Positions 1 to 7,607 of a stretch of DNA of 14,367 nucleotides are shown in pieces. The translations under genes and the position numbers were made by a program. A model generated the notes under the pieces. It searched no databases. It saw only the letters and a program-made list of their open reading frames with translations, and was not told where the DNA came from. The number at the start of each line of letters is the position of its first letter. Positions within the stretch are counted from its first letter, which is position 1. The DNA is taken from positions 1 through 14,367 of the forward strand of contig JAADFS010000126.1 of assembly GCA_013152795.1 (NCBI GenBank). Reading direction: 5' to 3'. The DNA comes from Deferribacteres bacterium (GTDB lineage Bacteria; Nitrospirota; Thermodesulfovibrionia; UBA6902).

Positions 1-1435
1 GAGAGGCTCTCTTTCCTTGAGCGCGTGGGGCTGGGCTATTTAACCCTCAACAGGCCCGCACTCACACTTTCCAGCGGAGAGGCGCAGAGGATAAGGCTCG
101 CAACCCAGATAGGCTCTTCCCTGACCGGGGTGCTCTATATCTTTGATGAGCCCAGCATAGGGCTGCACCCGAGGGACCATGCCAGGCTCATGGAGAGCCT
201 CTGCCGCCTGCGGGAAATGGGCAACAGCGTAATTGTGGTGGAGCACGACGAGGACACCATGAAGAGGGCTGACTATATAATAGACATGGGTCCCGGAGCC
301 GGCATAAACGGCGGTTATATAGTCTCCGAAGGCGATCTGGGACACATAACCGCTGATAAGAAATCCTTAACCGGTTCTTACCTCCGGGGACAGCTCCAGA
401 TCCCCGTACCGGCCGCAAGGAGAAAACCATCGGGATTTATTACAGTAAAGGGCGCAGGGGCGTTCAACCTGAAAGACATTGACGTCAGCATACCCCTGGG
501 AGTGTTTACATGTGTGACCGGGGTCTCGGGCTCCGGCAAGAGCACCCTCGTATTCGATATACTCTACAGGGCACTTGCAAGGAAGCTGTACTCCTCGGCC
601 GACATGCCGGGGAGGCACGAGCGCATAGAGGGGATTGAAAAGATCGACAAGGTAATCAACATAGACCAGTCACCCCTGGGGAGGACCCCCCGCTCCAATC
701 CCGCGACCTACACCGGCATCTTTGCATTTGTGAGAAACCTGTTCTCACAGGTCCCCCAGTCGCGGATAAGGGGATACAGGCCGGGCAGGTTCAGCTTTAA
801 CATACCGGGGGGGCGGTGTGAGGCATGCAGGGGCGAGGGGCTTATCAAGGTATCGACTGCCTGACCTGTACGTGCCCTGCGATGAATGTAAAGGGGCCAG
901 GTACAACAGGGAGACACTTGAGATCAGGTATAAAGACAAAAACATCTCCGATACGCTGAACATGACGGTCTCGCAAGCGCTTGAGTTTTTTAATTCCATA
1001 CCCCCCCTGAGGCACAAACTCGAGACCCTGGACAGGGTCGGGCTGGGCTACATCCAGCTCGGGCAGCCGGCAACCACGCTCTCCGGCGGTGAGGCGCAGC
1101 GGGTCAAGCTGTCCAGGGAGCTGAGTAAAAAGGCGACGGGCAGGACACTGTACATCCTTGATGAGCCCACCACAGGACTCCACTTTGTCGATATTCAGAA
1201 ACTCCTGGAGGTGTTAAACGGCCTCGTGGATGCCGGCAACAGTGTTGTAGTCATAGAGCACAACCTCGAAGTCATCAAGAGCGCGGACTATATAATAGAC
1301 CTCGGTCCCGAAGGCGGAGAGGAAGGCGGCAGGATAGTGGCCGCAGGCACCCCGGAGCAGGTCGCCCGGGAGCCCGGCTCATATACAGGGGCCTTCCTCA
1401 AAAAAAAGCTGCCTGCAAAAGGAGCAAGGCAATGA
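1..1435 (+). pseudogene. uvrA: UvrA excinuclease ATPase subunit, C-terminal half, frameshifted near 853-857
   Basis: UvrA is the damage-recognising ABC-type ATPase of nucleotide excision repair and works with UvrB in the cytoplasm. The window opens inside the gene. Frame 1 (1-852) shows the first ABC signature as LSSGEAQRIRLATQIGS (the family usually has LSGGE), Walker B (YIFDEPSIGLHPRD), the second Walker A (GVSGSGKST, about 523-549) and the first half of the zinc finger (CEAC). Frame 2 (857-1435) resumes at LPDLYVPCDEC, the second zinc-finger half, followed by LSGGEAQRVKL and YILDEPTTGLH. UvrA proteins have about four residues between IKV and LPD; here only four bases lie between those codons. 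About 8 nt are therefore missing, and frame 1 runs into TGA at 862-864. Apart from this fault the rest reads cleanly, so a recent mutation or an assembly error is likely. The end overlaps apbE by ATGA. The identity is certain; whether the gene is truly inactive is not. Confidence 0.93.
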
Positions 1436-2490
1436 AACGTGCGGCGGCATGCCTGCTGATTATGATTTCCCTGGCATTTATATCCGGTTGTACCGAAAGG
1501 GACAGGATGTACAGGGAAAGCCGGGTATTGATGGACACCTTCTGCACCATAACCGTGGTCAGTGCTTCAGAGGAAAAGGCGCGGGAGGCTATCAACAGGG
1601 GATTCGCCGAGATAGAGAGACTGGACGGCCTTCTGAATTATTTTTCAGAGGACAGTGAAATCACCGCCGTCAACAGGGCCGCGGGCAGGCCGGTCCGGGT
1701 AAGCAGGGAGACCCTGGATATAGTGAAAAAAGCCGTGCATATATCGGAGATTACGGGCGGGGCATTTGATCCCACTATAGCCCCTGTTGTCAGTCTGTGG
1801 AAATTCTCAAAGGATATCTCAGCCCCCTCCATCCCCTCACGGGATGCGGTTGCAACTGCACTGAGACACGTTGATTACAGAAAGATAGAGATAAACACGG
1901 CGGCGTCCGAGATTTACCTCACTGAAAAGGGCATGGAGCTTGACCTCGGAGGGATAGCCAAGGGCTATGCCGCGGACAGGGCCGTCGAGGCCGTAAAGGC
2001 TGAAGGCATAAAGGCGGCCCTTGTCGCAGTGGCCGGTGACATAAGGGGATTCGGCCTGAACCCGTCGGGACAGGGATGGAGGCTGGGTATTCAGGACCCG
2101 AGGCCTGAGACTGTTTCAGAGAGGCCGTGGGAGGACGTCTTTGCAACCCTTGAACTCAGGGATAGGGCAATCTCGACATCAGGCGATTACCAGCGCTTTT
2201 TCATAAAGGACGGCAAGCGGTACTTCCACATCCTCGACCCGGTGACGGGTTTTCCTGCCGAGACGGACCTGATAAGTGTCACGGTAATCGCACCCGAGGG
2301 GTATGTCACGGACAGCCTTGCAACGGCCGTCTTTGTCCTCGGCGTGGAGAAGGGGATGAAGCTGCTTGAGTCAATGGGTATTGACGGCGTCCTGGTATGC
2401 GCCGACAAGAAAATCCTGCTTACGGAGCATTTAAGAGGGAAAATCAATATCCTGAACCCCGCGTATCAGGCCGTGAACTATTCCCCGTAG
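1432..2490 (+). CDS. apbE: FAD:protein FMN transferase, ApbE family lipoprotein
   Basis: ApbE transfers FMN from FAD onto a threonine of target flavoproteins such as Rnf or Nqr subunits, outside the inner membrane. The 352-residue length is normal. A lipoprotein signal ends in ISGC (Cys20), so the protein should be membrane-anchored and exported. Family motifs are in place: FDPT (112-115), DLGGIAKGYAAD (171-182), GDIRGFG (202-208), FHILDPVTGFPA (265-276) and TDSLATAVFVLG (293-304), where Asp294 is the likely metal ligand. The ATG overlaps the uvrA stop (ATGA), and AAGGAG lies 7-8 nt upstream, so translation is coupled to uvrA. The target flavoprotein is not in the window. The nearby Gx-type gene on the opposite strand is a frequent ApbE neighbour in other genomes. 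Confidence 0.95.
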   Translation: MKRAAACLLIMISLAFISGCTERDRMYRESRVLMDTFCTITVVSASEEKAREAINRGFAEIERLDGLLNYFSEDSEITAVNRAAGRPVRVSRETLDIVKKAVHISEITGGAFDPTIAPVVSLWKFSKDISAPSIPSRDAVATALRHVDYRKIEINTAASEIYLTEKGMELDLGGIAKGYAADRAVEAVKAEGIKAALVAVAGDIRGFGLNPSGQGWRLGIQDPRPETVSERPWEDVFATLELRDRAISTSGDYQRFFIKDGKRYFHILDPVTGFPAETDLISVTVIAPEGYVTDSLATAVFVLGVEKGMKLLESMGIDGVLVCADKKILLTEHLRGKINILNPAYQAVNYSP

Positions 2491-2526
2491 CCCCCTGCGC
2501 CTGGCGCAAACAACATGCCGGCCCCC

Positions 2527-3201
2527 TTAACGCCGCCGTGCCGGCAGCTTCCTGAACGCCGCCAGCAGCGTCCCTCCGATAATAAAGAGTATCACCGGCG
2601 CAGGCTCCGGCAGGATGAGGAGCCCCGGATGCACGGCAACGGCGCGGAACCTGCCGTCTCTGTCACCTGTGCCCTGGTAGCCGAAGCTGAAGTCAAAGCC
2701 CCATGCCTTGAATGTGTCCTCCGCGTATACTGTGCCGGACCAGTAAAGGTCAGGCTCCAGATTCCGGAAGTCACCGGTGTTGCTTAAGCCCCAGCCGGGC
2801 TGTGGACTGGTGCCGTCCGTCGCATAGTATCCCTTGTTGCCCAGTTCGGCATAGAACAGGTGGGCCATCTCGCTGTTCGTTATGTTGTAGCCACCTGTAG
2901 TACTGCCGTCATAACCGAATACATACGGACCGCCCACTGTTGTTATCGGCAATCGCCAGTTTGTATAAGTATTTATGCCGAACCTTACCGACAATACATC
3001 CGTCCAATCGTCCTGAGACTGCCACGTATCGGGATCAACTGAATAGTCGTACCACGTGATATTGAGGTCCGTATCGTAGATGAGATTATACAGGCCGTAT
3101 CTCGACCACCCCTTGCCTATGAATTGGAGGTCTGCATCAGCCTGTACGGAAAATCCTGTAATCATCGCTATCACAGCCGCCAGAATCAGCATCCTTTTCA
3201 T
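2527..3201 (-). CDS. DUF1566-like PEP-CTERM sorted exported protein
   Basis: This is an exported protein of 224 residues. A signal peptide (MKRMLILAAVIAMITGFSVQADA) is followed by a domain resembling the Lcl/DUF1566 family: LIYDTDLNITWYDY, TNWRLP, LYWSGT, then AWGFDFSFG and FRAVAVHPG. The C-terminus is a PEP-CTERM signal: PEPAP, a hydrophobic helix (VILFIIGGTLLAAF) and a basic end (RKLPARRR). In known systems an exosortase removes this tail and the protein goes to the surface or to exopolysaccharide. No exosortase is present here. I chose the ATG at 3199-3201 because AAGGAGGA lies 9 nt upstream and a signal peptide follows at once; the open frame extends to 3444 but that part is repeat sequence. 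The function of the DUF1566-like domain is unknown. Confidence 0.88.
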   Translation of the reverse strand: MKRMLILAAVIAMITGFSVQADADLQFIGKGWSRYGLYNLIYDTDLNITWYDYSVDPDTWQSQDDWTDVLSVRFGINTYTNWRLPITTVGGPYVFGYDGSTTGGYNITNSEMAHLFYAELGNKGYYATDGTSPQPGWGLSNTGDFRNLEPDLYWSGTVYAEDTFKAWGFDFSFGYQGTGDRDGRFRAVAVHPGLLILPEPAPVILFIIGGTLLAAFRKLPARRR

Positions 3202-3210
3202 CTTTTTTTC

Positions 3211-3218
3211 TCCTCCTT
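3211..3218 (-). promoter_or_regulatory. Ribosome binding site fixing the start of the PEP-CTERM gene
   Basis: On the minus strand AAGGAGGA is followed by nine bases, mostly A, and then ATG. This near-perfect Shine-Dalgarno sequence decides for the start at 3201 over the longer open frame reaching 3444. Confidence 0.85.
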
Positions 3219-3230
3219 GATATCTAACCG

Positions 3231-3290
3231 GTTGCATGAAAACATATCCCTTATTTATGGTAGCCTGCCGGAAAAGCTTTATCTGCGATA
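3231..3290 (+). repeat. Repeat R1, degenerate copy a
   Basis: The segment starts with GTTGCATGAA, like the R1 copy before phoB. It contains GCCTGCCGGAAAAGCTTTAT (3263-3282), which matches 8255-8274 at all 20 bases. The left half of the hairpin is not recognisable here. The copy lies just upstream of the PEP-CTERM gene and points away from it. Confidence 0.6.
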
Positions 3291-3324
3291 CCTTCAGGAA
3301 ATATTCCGCACGGCATATCAACTG

Positions 3325-3382
3325 TCCGTGATTCGTGTCCGTTGTTCGTGACCGTAAAAGACACACAACAGAAACGGACACG
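3325..3382. repeat. Tandem 13-mer plus 10-bp inverted repeat
   Basis: TCCGTGATTCGTG (3325-3337) is followed directly by TCCGTTGTTCGTG (3338-3350), 11 of 13 bases identical. CGTGTCCGTT (3334-3343) is the exact reverse complement of AACGGACACG (3373-3382). The whole gap 3202-3591 holds no convincing gene; it consists of this structure and R1 pieces. Confidence 0.6.
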
Positions 3383-3416
3383 GTTAACCGACACGGAGAA
3401 CGGCCTTTTTCCCGTT

Positions 3417-3510
3417 GCAGGCTCTCCTGCCATTTATGCAACATTAAGGTTCATATGCATATCGGCGTTTTCTGCACCTTACTTGAAAATCAACCTTGCA
3501 ACATTAAGGT
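3417..3510 (-). repeat. Repeat R1, copy b with an extra partial copy c
   Basis: Read on the minus strand, 3450-3417 matches 8227-8260 at 33 of 34 positions, including the hairpin GGCAGG-AGAG-CCTGC. The first 14 bases (TGCAACATTAAGGT on the plus strand) occur at 3437-3450 and again at 3497-3510, 60 bp apart. The copy has the same orientation as the downstream PEP-CTERM gene. Confidence 0.75.
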
Positions 3511-3591
3511 CTTATAAACCAGCTAATATTCTCATATCACTTTTCTCTCGGAATGTCAAAGGGGTACCTGTGCCTGTAAGCTCTTCAGTCC

Positions 3592-4029
3592 TTATTCGCT
3601 GTTCCGCTGCCGTATCTTCCTGATTATAAGGTTCACCACGATTCCGTTGAATACACCTGTTATTACACCGAAGGAAAGGATCACCGGGCTGACCAGCAGG
3701 ATTGCCTTGATTTGCCGTACAAACAGGAAATAGGCAAGAAAGAGCTGCATCAGATTATGGGCCAGGGCACCGGAGATGCTTGCCGTTACCGGACCGGCCA
3801 GCCCCCTGAACAGGGCTATAAACGCCCACATGACGAATGTGCTCACCACTCCTGCGCCGAGGCTCATGATAAAGGCAGGGCCGAGGAATGTACCTGTTAG
3901 AAGGCTTCTGATAAACACCCTTGTAAGCGTGACAGTCATGCCCCCCCTCAGGCCGTACAGGTAGATTGTTGTAAGGGTTATTATGTTCGCCAGGCCCAGC
4001 CGGAGCCACGGAACCGGCATGGGGATCAT
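3592..4029 (-). CDS. Gx transporter / heptaprenyl diphosphate synthase component I family membrane protein
   Basis: The protein has several hydrophobic helices and starts with the family hallmark IPMPVPWLRLGLANI, then SLLTGTFLGPAF and SGALAHNLMQL. It resembles the family called heptaprenyl diphosphate synthase component I or Gx transporter; its role is not firmly known, and it often sits beside ApbE and NusG-domain-II genes. The ATG at 4029 gives 145 residues but cuts off the expected first helix. The same frame continues upstream as VLALLSAYAVGLHSIEAM, back to a CTG at 4108-4110 that directly follows an in-frame TGA. An ATG at 4112-4114 is one base out of frame. Removing one A from the AAAA run just after it would give a natural start, MTERKTSRCRPVLALLSAY. 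So the true gene probably starts near 4114 and carries a +1 base, or it uses a CTG start. The family call is good; the start is open. Confidence 0.8.
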   Translation of the reverse strand: MIPMPVPWLRLGLANIITLTTIYLYGLRGGMTVTLTRVFIRSLLTGTFLGPAFIMSLGAGVVSTFVMWAFIALFRGLAGPVTASISGALAHNLMQLFLAYFLFVRQIKAILLVSPVILSFGVITGVFNGIVVNLIIRKIRQRNSE

Positions 4030-4164
4030 CGCCTCGATGCTGTGCAGTCCGACGGCATAGGCGGAAAGCAGGGCTAGGACGGGCCGGCACCGGGATGTCT
4101 TTTCTTTCAGTCATCAGGCATTAAGTATAAAACCGGAGGCATAAAAAATAAAATTGCTCCCGAC

Positions 4165-4170
4165 ATTATA
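4165..4170 (-). promoter_or_regulatory. Candidate -10 box for the Gx-type gene
   Basis: The minus strand reads TATAAT here, about 50 bases before the ATG at 4114. No good -35 is seen at 16-18 bp. If real, it places transcription upstream of 4114 and supports the longer N-terminus of the Gx-type protein. Confidence 0.35.
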
Positions 4171-4348
4171 CCCGACGGAAAGGCGCCATACAGACAACAG
4201 CTTGCAATTGGCCGGTTTTATTGTTACATTAGAAAATTCCCAAGGTAATCGACTTCTTACCGCTCTTTCACCCGTTGCCGTTTTTTCAGACTTTTGCAGG
4301 GGTCTCGCATAAGAGAGAACCTTATTAAACTCAACAAGGGGGTGTATT

Positions 4349-4843
4349 ATGTTCAGGAGGTCATTAACCGTTTTCGTAATCCCGATTTTTTTATTCGGCG
4401 TTTTCGCCCTGACAGAGGCATACGCATTCAGGGGGGGAGCTTCGGACGGGATAAAAGTTTATGATGCCAATGGGCAATATCTGGGGCTGTCAAGCTTTTC
4501 TCATCTCTATTCCGTTTATGTTCCTTCTATGTCGACCTATGTCGGTATAGATCTCTCTACCGGGGAGGCCCGCATTGTGGATCTGTATTTTAAAAGTAAT
4601 GATTGCACCGGAACCCCGTATGTGAGGCCTAGCCAAACATATTGGATCGGGAAAAACAGAGTAAAATACTACACCGGCGCAAGGACCGTCCCTGTCAAAA
4701 AGAAAATTAATAGCTGGGATAATGGTTATAGCGAATGTGTGGTACATCATATCGGATTTGTTAGTGTAGTGCCGGCGGAGGAGGTCCCTGCCGCCTCGCT
4801 GCCGTTCACATTTCCTGTAGCCTTACCGCTGGAATTCAGATAG
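4349..4843 (+). CDS. Secreted protein of unknown function
   Basis: I do not recognise a named family. The 164-residue product has a clear signal peptide (residues 1-26, ending ALTEAYA) and no later membrane helix, so it should be exported. The mature part has KVYDANGQYLG (36-46), a pattern seen in many uncharacterised exported bacterial proteins, then LYFKSNDCTGTPYV with Cys86, and a second cysteine, Cys130 (SEC), that could pair with it. The C-terminus is hydrophobic and proline-rich (ASLPFTFPVALPLEFR). GGGGGTG lies about 5 nt before the ATG. The gene is visibly richer in A+T than its neighbours and lies between repeat-containing gaps, so it may be an acquired gene. It stands alone on its strand. 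Confidence 0.8.
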   Translation: MFRRSLTVFVIPIFLFGVFALTEAYAFRGGASDGIKVYDANGQYLGLSSFSHLYSVYVPSMSTYVGIDLSTGEARIVDLYFKSNDCTGTPYVRPSQTYWIGKNRVKYYTGARTVPVKKKINSWDNGYSECVVHHIGFVSVVPAEEVPAASLPFTFPVALPLEFR

Positions 4844-4909
4844 GGAGGAGAGGGACCCTTGCAAAAGTATTCCTCTGTTTCCGGATGCCGGTTGTCTTTT
4901 GGGAACTTC

Positions 4910-4934
4910 ACCTTACAGCGGCATAAAAATACCG
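4910..4934 (+). repeat. Repeat R1, half copy d
   Basis: The 25 bases starting ACCTTACAGCGGCATAAAAA match 14173-14197 at 24 positions. The second half of R1 is absent; repeat R2 begins 13 bases later. Confidence 0.7.
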
Positions 4935-4946
4935 GTGTTCGGAGTG

Positions 4947-5012
4947 TGCAGTTGTCAGGGGGCAGAATGGAATTTCATGTTTTTTCTGCACCCTGCCCCC
5001 CTGACAACTGCA
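4947..5012. repeat. Repeat R2, near-perfect long palindrome
   Basis: The left arm 4947-4965 (TGCAGTTGTCAGGGGGCAG) is the reverse complement of the right arm 4993-5012, except for one extra C in the right arm. The 27-base centre reads AATGGAATTTCATGTTTTTT and a few more bases. As RNA this would be a very strong hairpin. Right after it come ACTGCACCC and reverse heptamers (AACTTTGAACTCTGAAG, 5025-5041), like those at 12830-12878. Copies or halves of R2 are at 8300 and 12888. Together with R1d and R1e it fills the gap 4844-5157, which has no gene. Confidence 0.8.
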
Positions 5013-5042
5013 TACTGCACCCTTAACTTTGAACTCTGAAGT

Positions 5043-5069
5043 TTGTTCCCCATCGTGATACTGTATAAT
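5043..5069 (+). promoter_or_regulatory. Candidate sigma70-type promoter of phoBR
   Basis: TATAAT lies at 5064-5069 and TTGTTC at 5043-5048, with a short 15-bp spacer (TTTGTT one base earlier gives 16). The predicted start of transcription is near 5076, so the whole leader up to the phoB ATG would be repeat R1e. No clear PHO box is visible. Confidence 0.5.
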
Positions 5070-5079
5070 AGACCGTAAC

Positions 5080-5136
5080 GTTGCATGAACGCGGCAAGGG
5101 AGGCTGCCGCAAAACCTTTATAAAGCGATGGGATAA
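5080..5136 (+). repeat. Repeat R1, copy e, forming the phoB leader
   Basis: It reads GTTGCATGAACGCGGCAAGG and onward. A hairpin GCGGCA/TGCCGC (5091-5096 with 5105-5110) is followed by the self-complementary CTTTATAAAG (5116-5125) and then CGATGGGATAA. The copy at 8235-8289 has the same order and nearly the same tail, but a different stem sequence (GGCAGG/CCTGCC). Pairing is kept while bases differ. Confidence 0.7.
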
Positions 5137-5157
5137 AGGTAGATGTGACCGGAGACC

Positions 5158-5853
5158 ATGAAGGCCAAAATCCTGATCGTTGACGATGAAAAAGACATCC
5201 TGGAACTCCTTTCCTACAATTTAAAGAAAGAGGGGTTTGAGACCGCGTGTTCTTCAAATGGAGAGGACGCCCTGAGGCTTCTCAGGAGGGATGCATTCGA
5301 CCTTGTTGTTCTTGACCTGATGCTGCCGGGGATGCAGGGAATGGAGTTATGCAGAATCCTGAAGTCCTCTGAGGAGACTTCTTCGGTTCCGATCATTATG
5401 CTGACCGCAAAGAACGAGGAAGTTGATAAAGTGCTCGGGCTGGAAATGGGGGCTGACGACTATATCACCAAGCCGTTCAGCCCCCGGGAACTGCTCGCCC
5501 GTGTAAAGGCCGTGCTCAGGAGGACACGTGAAAGACCGGCAGGGGACAGGATCGTGAAGATCGCAGAGCTTGAGATCAATGCAGATACATACCAGGTAAA
5601 GAAAAGGGGCGTCCCGGTGAAACTGAGCGCAACAGAGTTCAACCTCCTGCTGTATCTTGTCAGGAACAGGGGACGGGTCTTCAGCAGGGATATGCTGCTG
5701 GATGCCGTATGGAAGGACGAGACATTTGTTGAGCCGCGGACAGTGGATGTACATATCAGGAGGCTGCGGGCGCAGATAGAGGACGATTCCTCACAACCTT
5801 TTTATATCAAAACAAGGCGGGGCATCGGCTATTATGTTGATGAGGATTTATGA
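5158..5853 (+). CDS. phoB: PhoB-type OmpR-family response regulator
   Basis: Cytoplasmic DNA-binding response regulator of 231 residues, full length. The receiver domain (about 1-120) has the acidic pair Asp9/Asp10, the phosphoacceptor Asp53 in VVLDLMLPG, Thr83 in MLTAKNEE and Lys105 in YITKPFS. The C-terminal winged helix (about 135-230) includes LSATEFNLLLYLVRNRGRVFSRDMLL and VDVHIRRLR, which is typical of PhoB. GGAG lies 3 nt before the ATG, rather close. Its stop overlaps the phoR start (ATGA), so the two are co-translated. PhoB activates phosphate-starvation genes in known systems. No pst transport genes are in the window, so the phosphate role rests on similarity; another OmpR-family role is possible. 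Confidence 0.92.
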   Translation: MKAKILIVDDEKDILELLSYNLKKEGFETACSSNGEDALRLLRRDAFDLVVLDLMLPGMQGMELCRILKSSEETSSVPIIMLTAKNEEVDKVLGLEMGADDYITKPFSPRELLARVKAVLRRTRERPAGDRIVKIAELEINADTYQVKKRGVPVKLSATEFNLLLYLVRNRGRVFSRDMLLDAVWKDETFVEPRTVDVHIRRLRAQIEDDSSQPFYIKTRRGIGYYVDEDL

Positions 5854-7574
5854 AGAGGCGGATTTTCAGAAGGACTTTTATTATATACTCCGTGATCCTC
5901 CTGATCTCCGTCGTCTTTATCGAGTTTTATATCACCGGCGTTGTCCGTGCCAATTACCTTGAGACCTTAAGGAAAAACCTCTCCATACAGGCAGCCCTCA
6001 TATCGAAAAATATTCCATTCAGCACGCCCGGTGCCCTTGACGGCCTGTGCAGGATGATCAAGGCTGAAACAGGCGCAAGGGTCACGGTGATCGACGGCAG
6101 CGGAAGGGTGCTCGGCGACTCGGATAATGATTCGTCCCTGATGGACAATCATGCCGGCAGGCCGGAGATTCAGCAGGCACTGACCTCACAGACGGGCTGG
6201 TCCATCCGCCGGAGCAAGACACTGCGGTATCAGCTCCTTTACGTAGCGGAGAAAGTCGTCCGGGACGGAAGACTTGCGGGGTTTGTCAGGCTTGCCGTAC
6301 CCCTGAATGATATAAATAAATCGGTCAACCTGCTGAGGCTGAAGATCAACCTCGCGGTAATACTGATACTGCTGACTTCCGGGAGCCTCCTGATCTGGCA
6401 GACGGAAAGAATCCGGAAGCTCCTCAGCCGCATAACCGATTACGCCGGTGCCCTGTCTCACGGCCTGTTCAAAAAGAGACTCTACCTGGAGGGCGCAGGG
6501 GAATTTACCGAGCTGGCGCATGACCTCAACAATATGGCCTCAGAGCTTCAGAAAAGCCTTGAAAAGAGGGATGAGGAGACGACCCGTCTGAACACGATCC
6601 TTAAAAACATTCCAGACGCCCTCTTACTGGTCAATATACACGGGACCGTTGAGCTCTCAAATAATGTTGCAAGGGAGATATTCGGCGTCTCCGCTATTGA
6701 CGGGAGGCCTGTTATTGAAATTGTGCGCAGCCCGGATTTCCTCTCACTCATAGACAGGGTTAAGCAGGAGCGCCTGCCCGGCTCTGCGTGGGTGGTTATT
6801 GATTCACCGGAGGAGAGACACCTGTTCGTCCGCGTCTCCCCGCTGTTTTACAATGTGGGGGAACTGGCCGGCGTTGTGGCCGTCTTCCATGATGCAACAC
6901 ACCTGAAGAAACTCGAACAGATGCGGAGGGATTTTGTGGCGAATGTCTCTCACGAGATGAAGACACCTGTGACGGCTATCAGGGGCTTTGCCGAGACGCT
7001 GCTGGACGGCGCCATGTATGACAGGACGAACGCAGAGAAGTTTCTCAGCACGATCAAGTCCCACAGTGAAAGATTGAACAGGCTGGTGGATGATTTATTA
7101 ACACTCTCAAGTATAGAGCTCGGAGCGGTGAAGATGGAAAAGACCATGGTGAATCTCTCCGGGGTTATCGACAATGTCATCGCTACATTCCTGGTGCAGG
7201 CCGCGCAGAAGGATATCGCCCTTAAGAAGAATCTGAAATCAGGCGAGGCGGAGATCCATGCGGACAGGGACATGCTTGAGCGTATACTGATTAACCTTGT
7301 GGACAACGCCGTAAAATTCACCGAAAAAGGGGAGATCGAGATCGGCGTTGCAGAGGACGGGGGGAGGCGCTGTATTTTTGTAAAAGACACCGGTATCGGC
7401 ATCCCCGGCAGGTATATCCCGCGGCTCGGGGAGCGTTTCTTCAGGGTTGACCCCTCGCGCTCACGGGAACTCGGCGGAACCGGCCTTGGTCTTGCGATCG
7501 TCAAGCACCTCGTAAAGGCCCACGGCTGGGAGATGAAAATAGACAGCGAAGCCGGCAGGGGGACGGTTGTGTGA
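5850..7574 (+). CDS. phoR: PhoR-type membrane sensor histidine kinase
   Basis: Partner kinase of PhoB, 574 residues. Order of parts: a membrane helix (about 9-32), an extracytoplasmic sensor region (33-160), a second helix (about 165-185), a HAMP-like linker (186-240), a PAS domain (about 245-350), a HisKA domain with phospho-acceptor His368 in ANVSHEMKTPVTAIRGFAE, and an ATPase domain with the N box around Asn486 (LINLVDNAVKF), VKDTGIGIP and GGTGLGLAIVKHL. This layout is the PhoR one. The frame stops at SEAGRGTVV, a few residues short of the usual end. In the frame two bases over, after a TGTGTG run (7568-7573), the sequence reads KIYYT and stops at 7591. A canonical ending GTVVKIYYT would result if one TG were absent. 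This is probably a small slippage with little effect on function. Confidence 0.92.
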   Translation: MKRRIFRRTFIIYSVILLISVVFIEFYITGVVRANYLETLRKNLSIQAALISKNIPFSTPGALDGLCRMIKAETGARVTVIDGSGRVLGDSDNDSSLMDNHAGRPEIQQALTSQTGWSIRRSKTLRYQLLYVAEKVVRDGRLAGFVRLAVPLNDINKSVNLLRLKINLAVILILLTSGSLLIWQTERIRKLLSRITDYAGALSHGLFKKRLYLEGAGEFTELAHDLNNMASELQKSLEKRDEETTRLNTILKNIPDALLLVNIHGTVELSNNVAREIFGVSAIDGRPVIEIVRSPDFLSLIDRVKQERLPGSAWVVIDSPEERHLFVRVSPLFYNVGELAGVVAVFHDATHLKKLEQMRRDFVANVSHEMKTPVTAIRGFAETLLDGAMYDRTNAEKFLSTIKSHSERLNRLVDDLLTLSSIELGAVKMEKTMVNLSGVIDNVIATFLVQAAQKDIALKKNLKSGEAEIHADRDMLERILINLVDNAVKFTEKGEIEIGVAEDGGRRCIFVKDTGIGIPGRYIPRLGERFFRVDPSRSRELGGTGLGLAIVKHLVKAHGWEMKIDSEAGRGTVV

Positions 7575-7607
7575 AGATATATTATACATAAGAGGGTCTC
7601 TGATTGT

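Noticed and set aside
2494..2506. Hairpin TGCGCCTGGCGCA between apbE and the PEP-CTERM gene as a bidirectional terminator
   Set aside because: The stem is short with a three-base loop and no T run follows on either strand.
3202..3444. N-terminal extension of the PEP-CTERM gene frame to 3444
   Set aside because: The extension lies over repeats R1a, R1b and the 13-mer array, and an excellent ribosome binding site and signal peptide mark the start at 3201.
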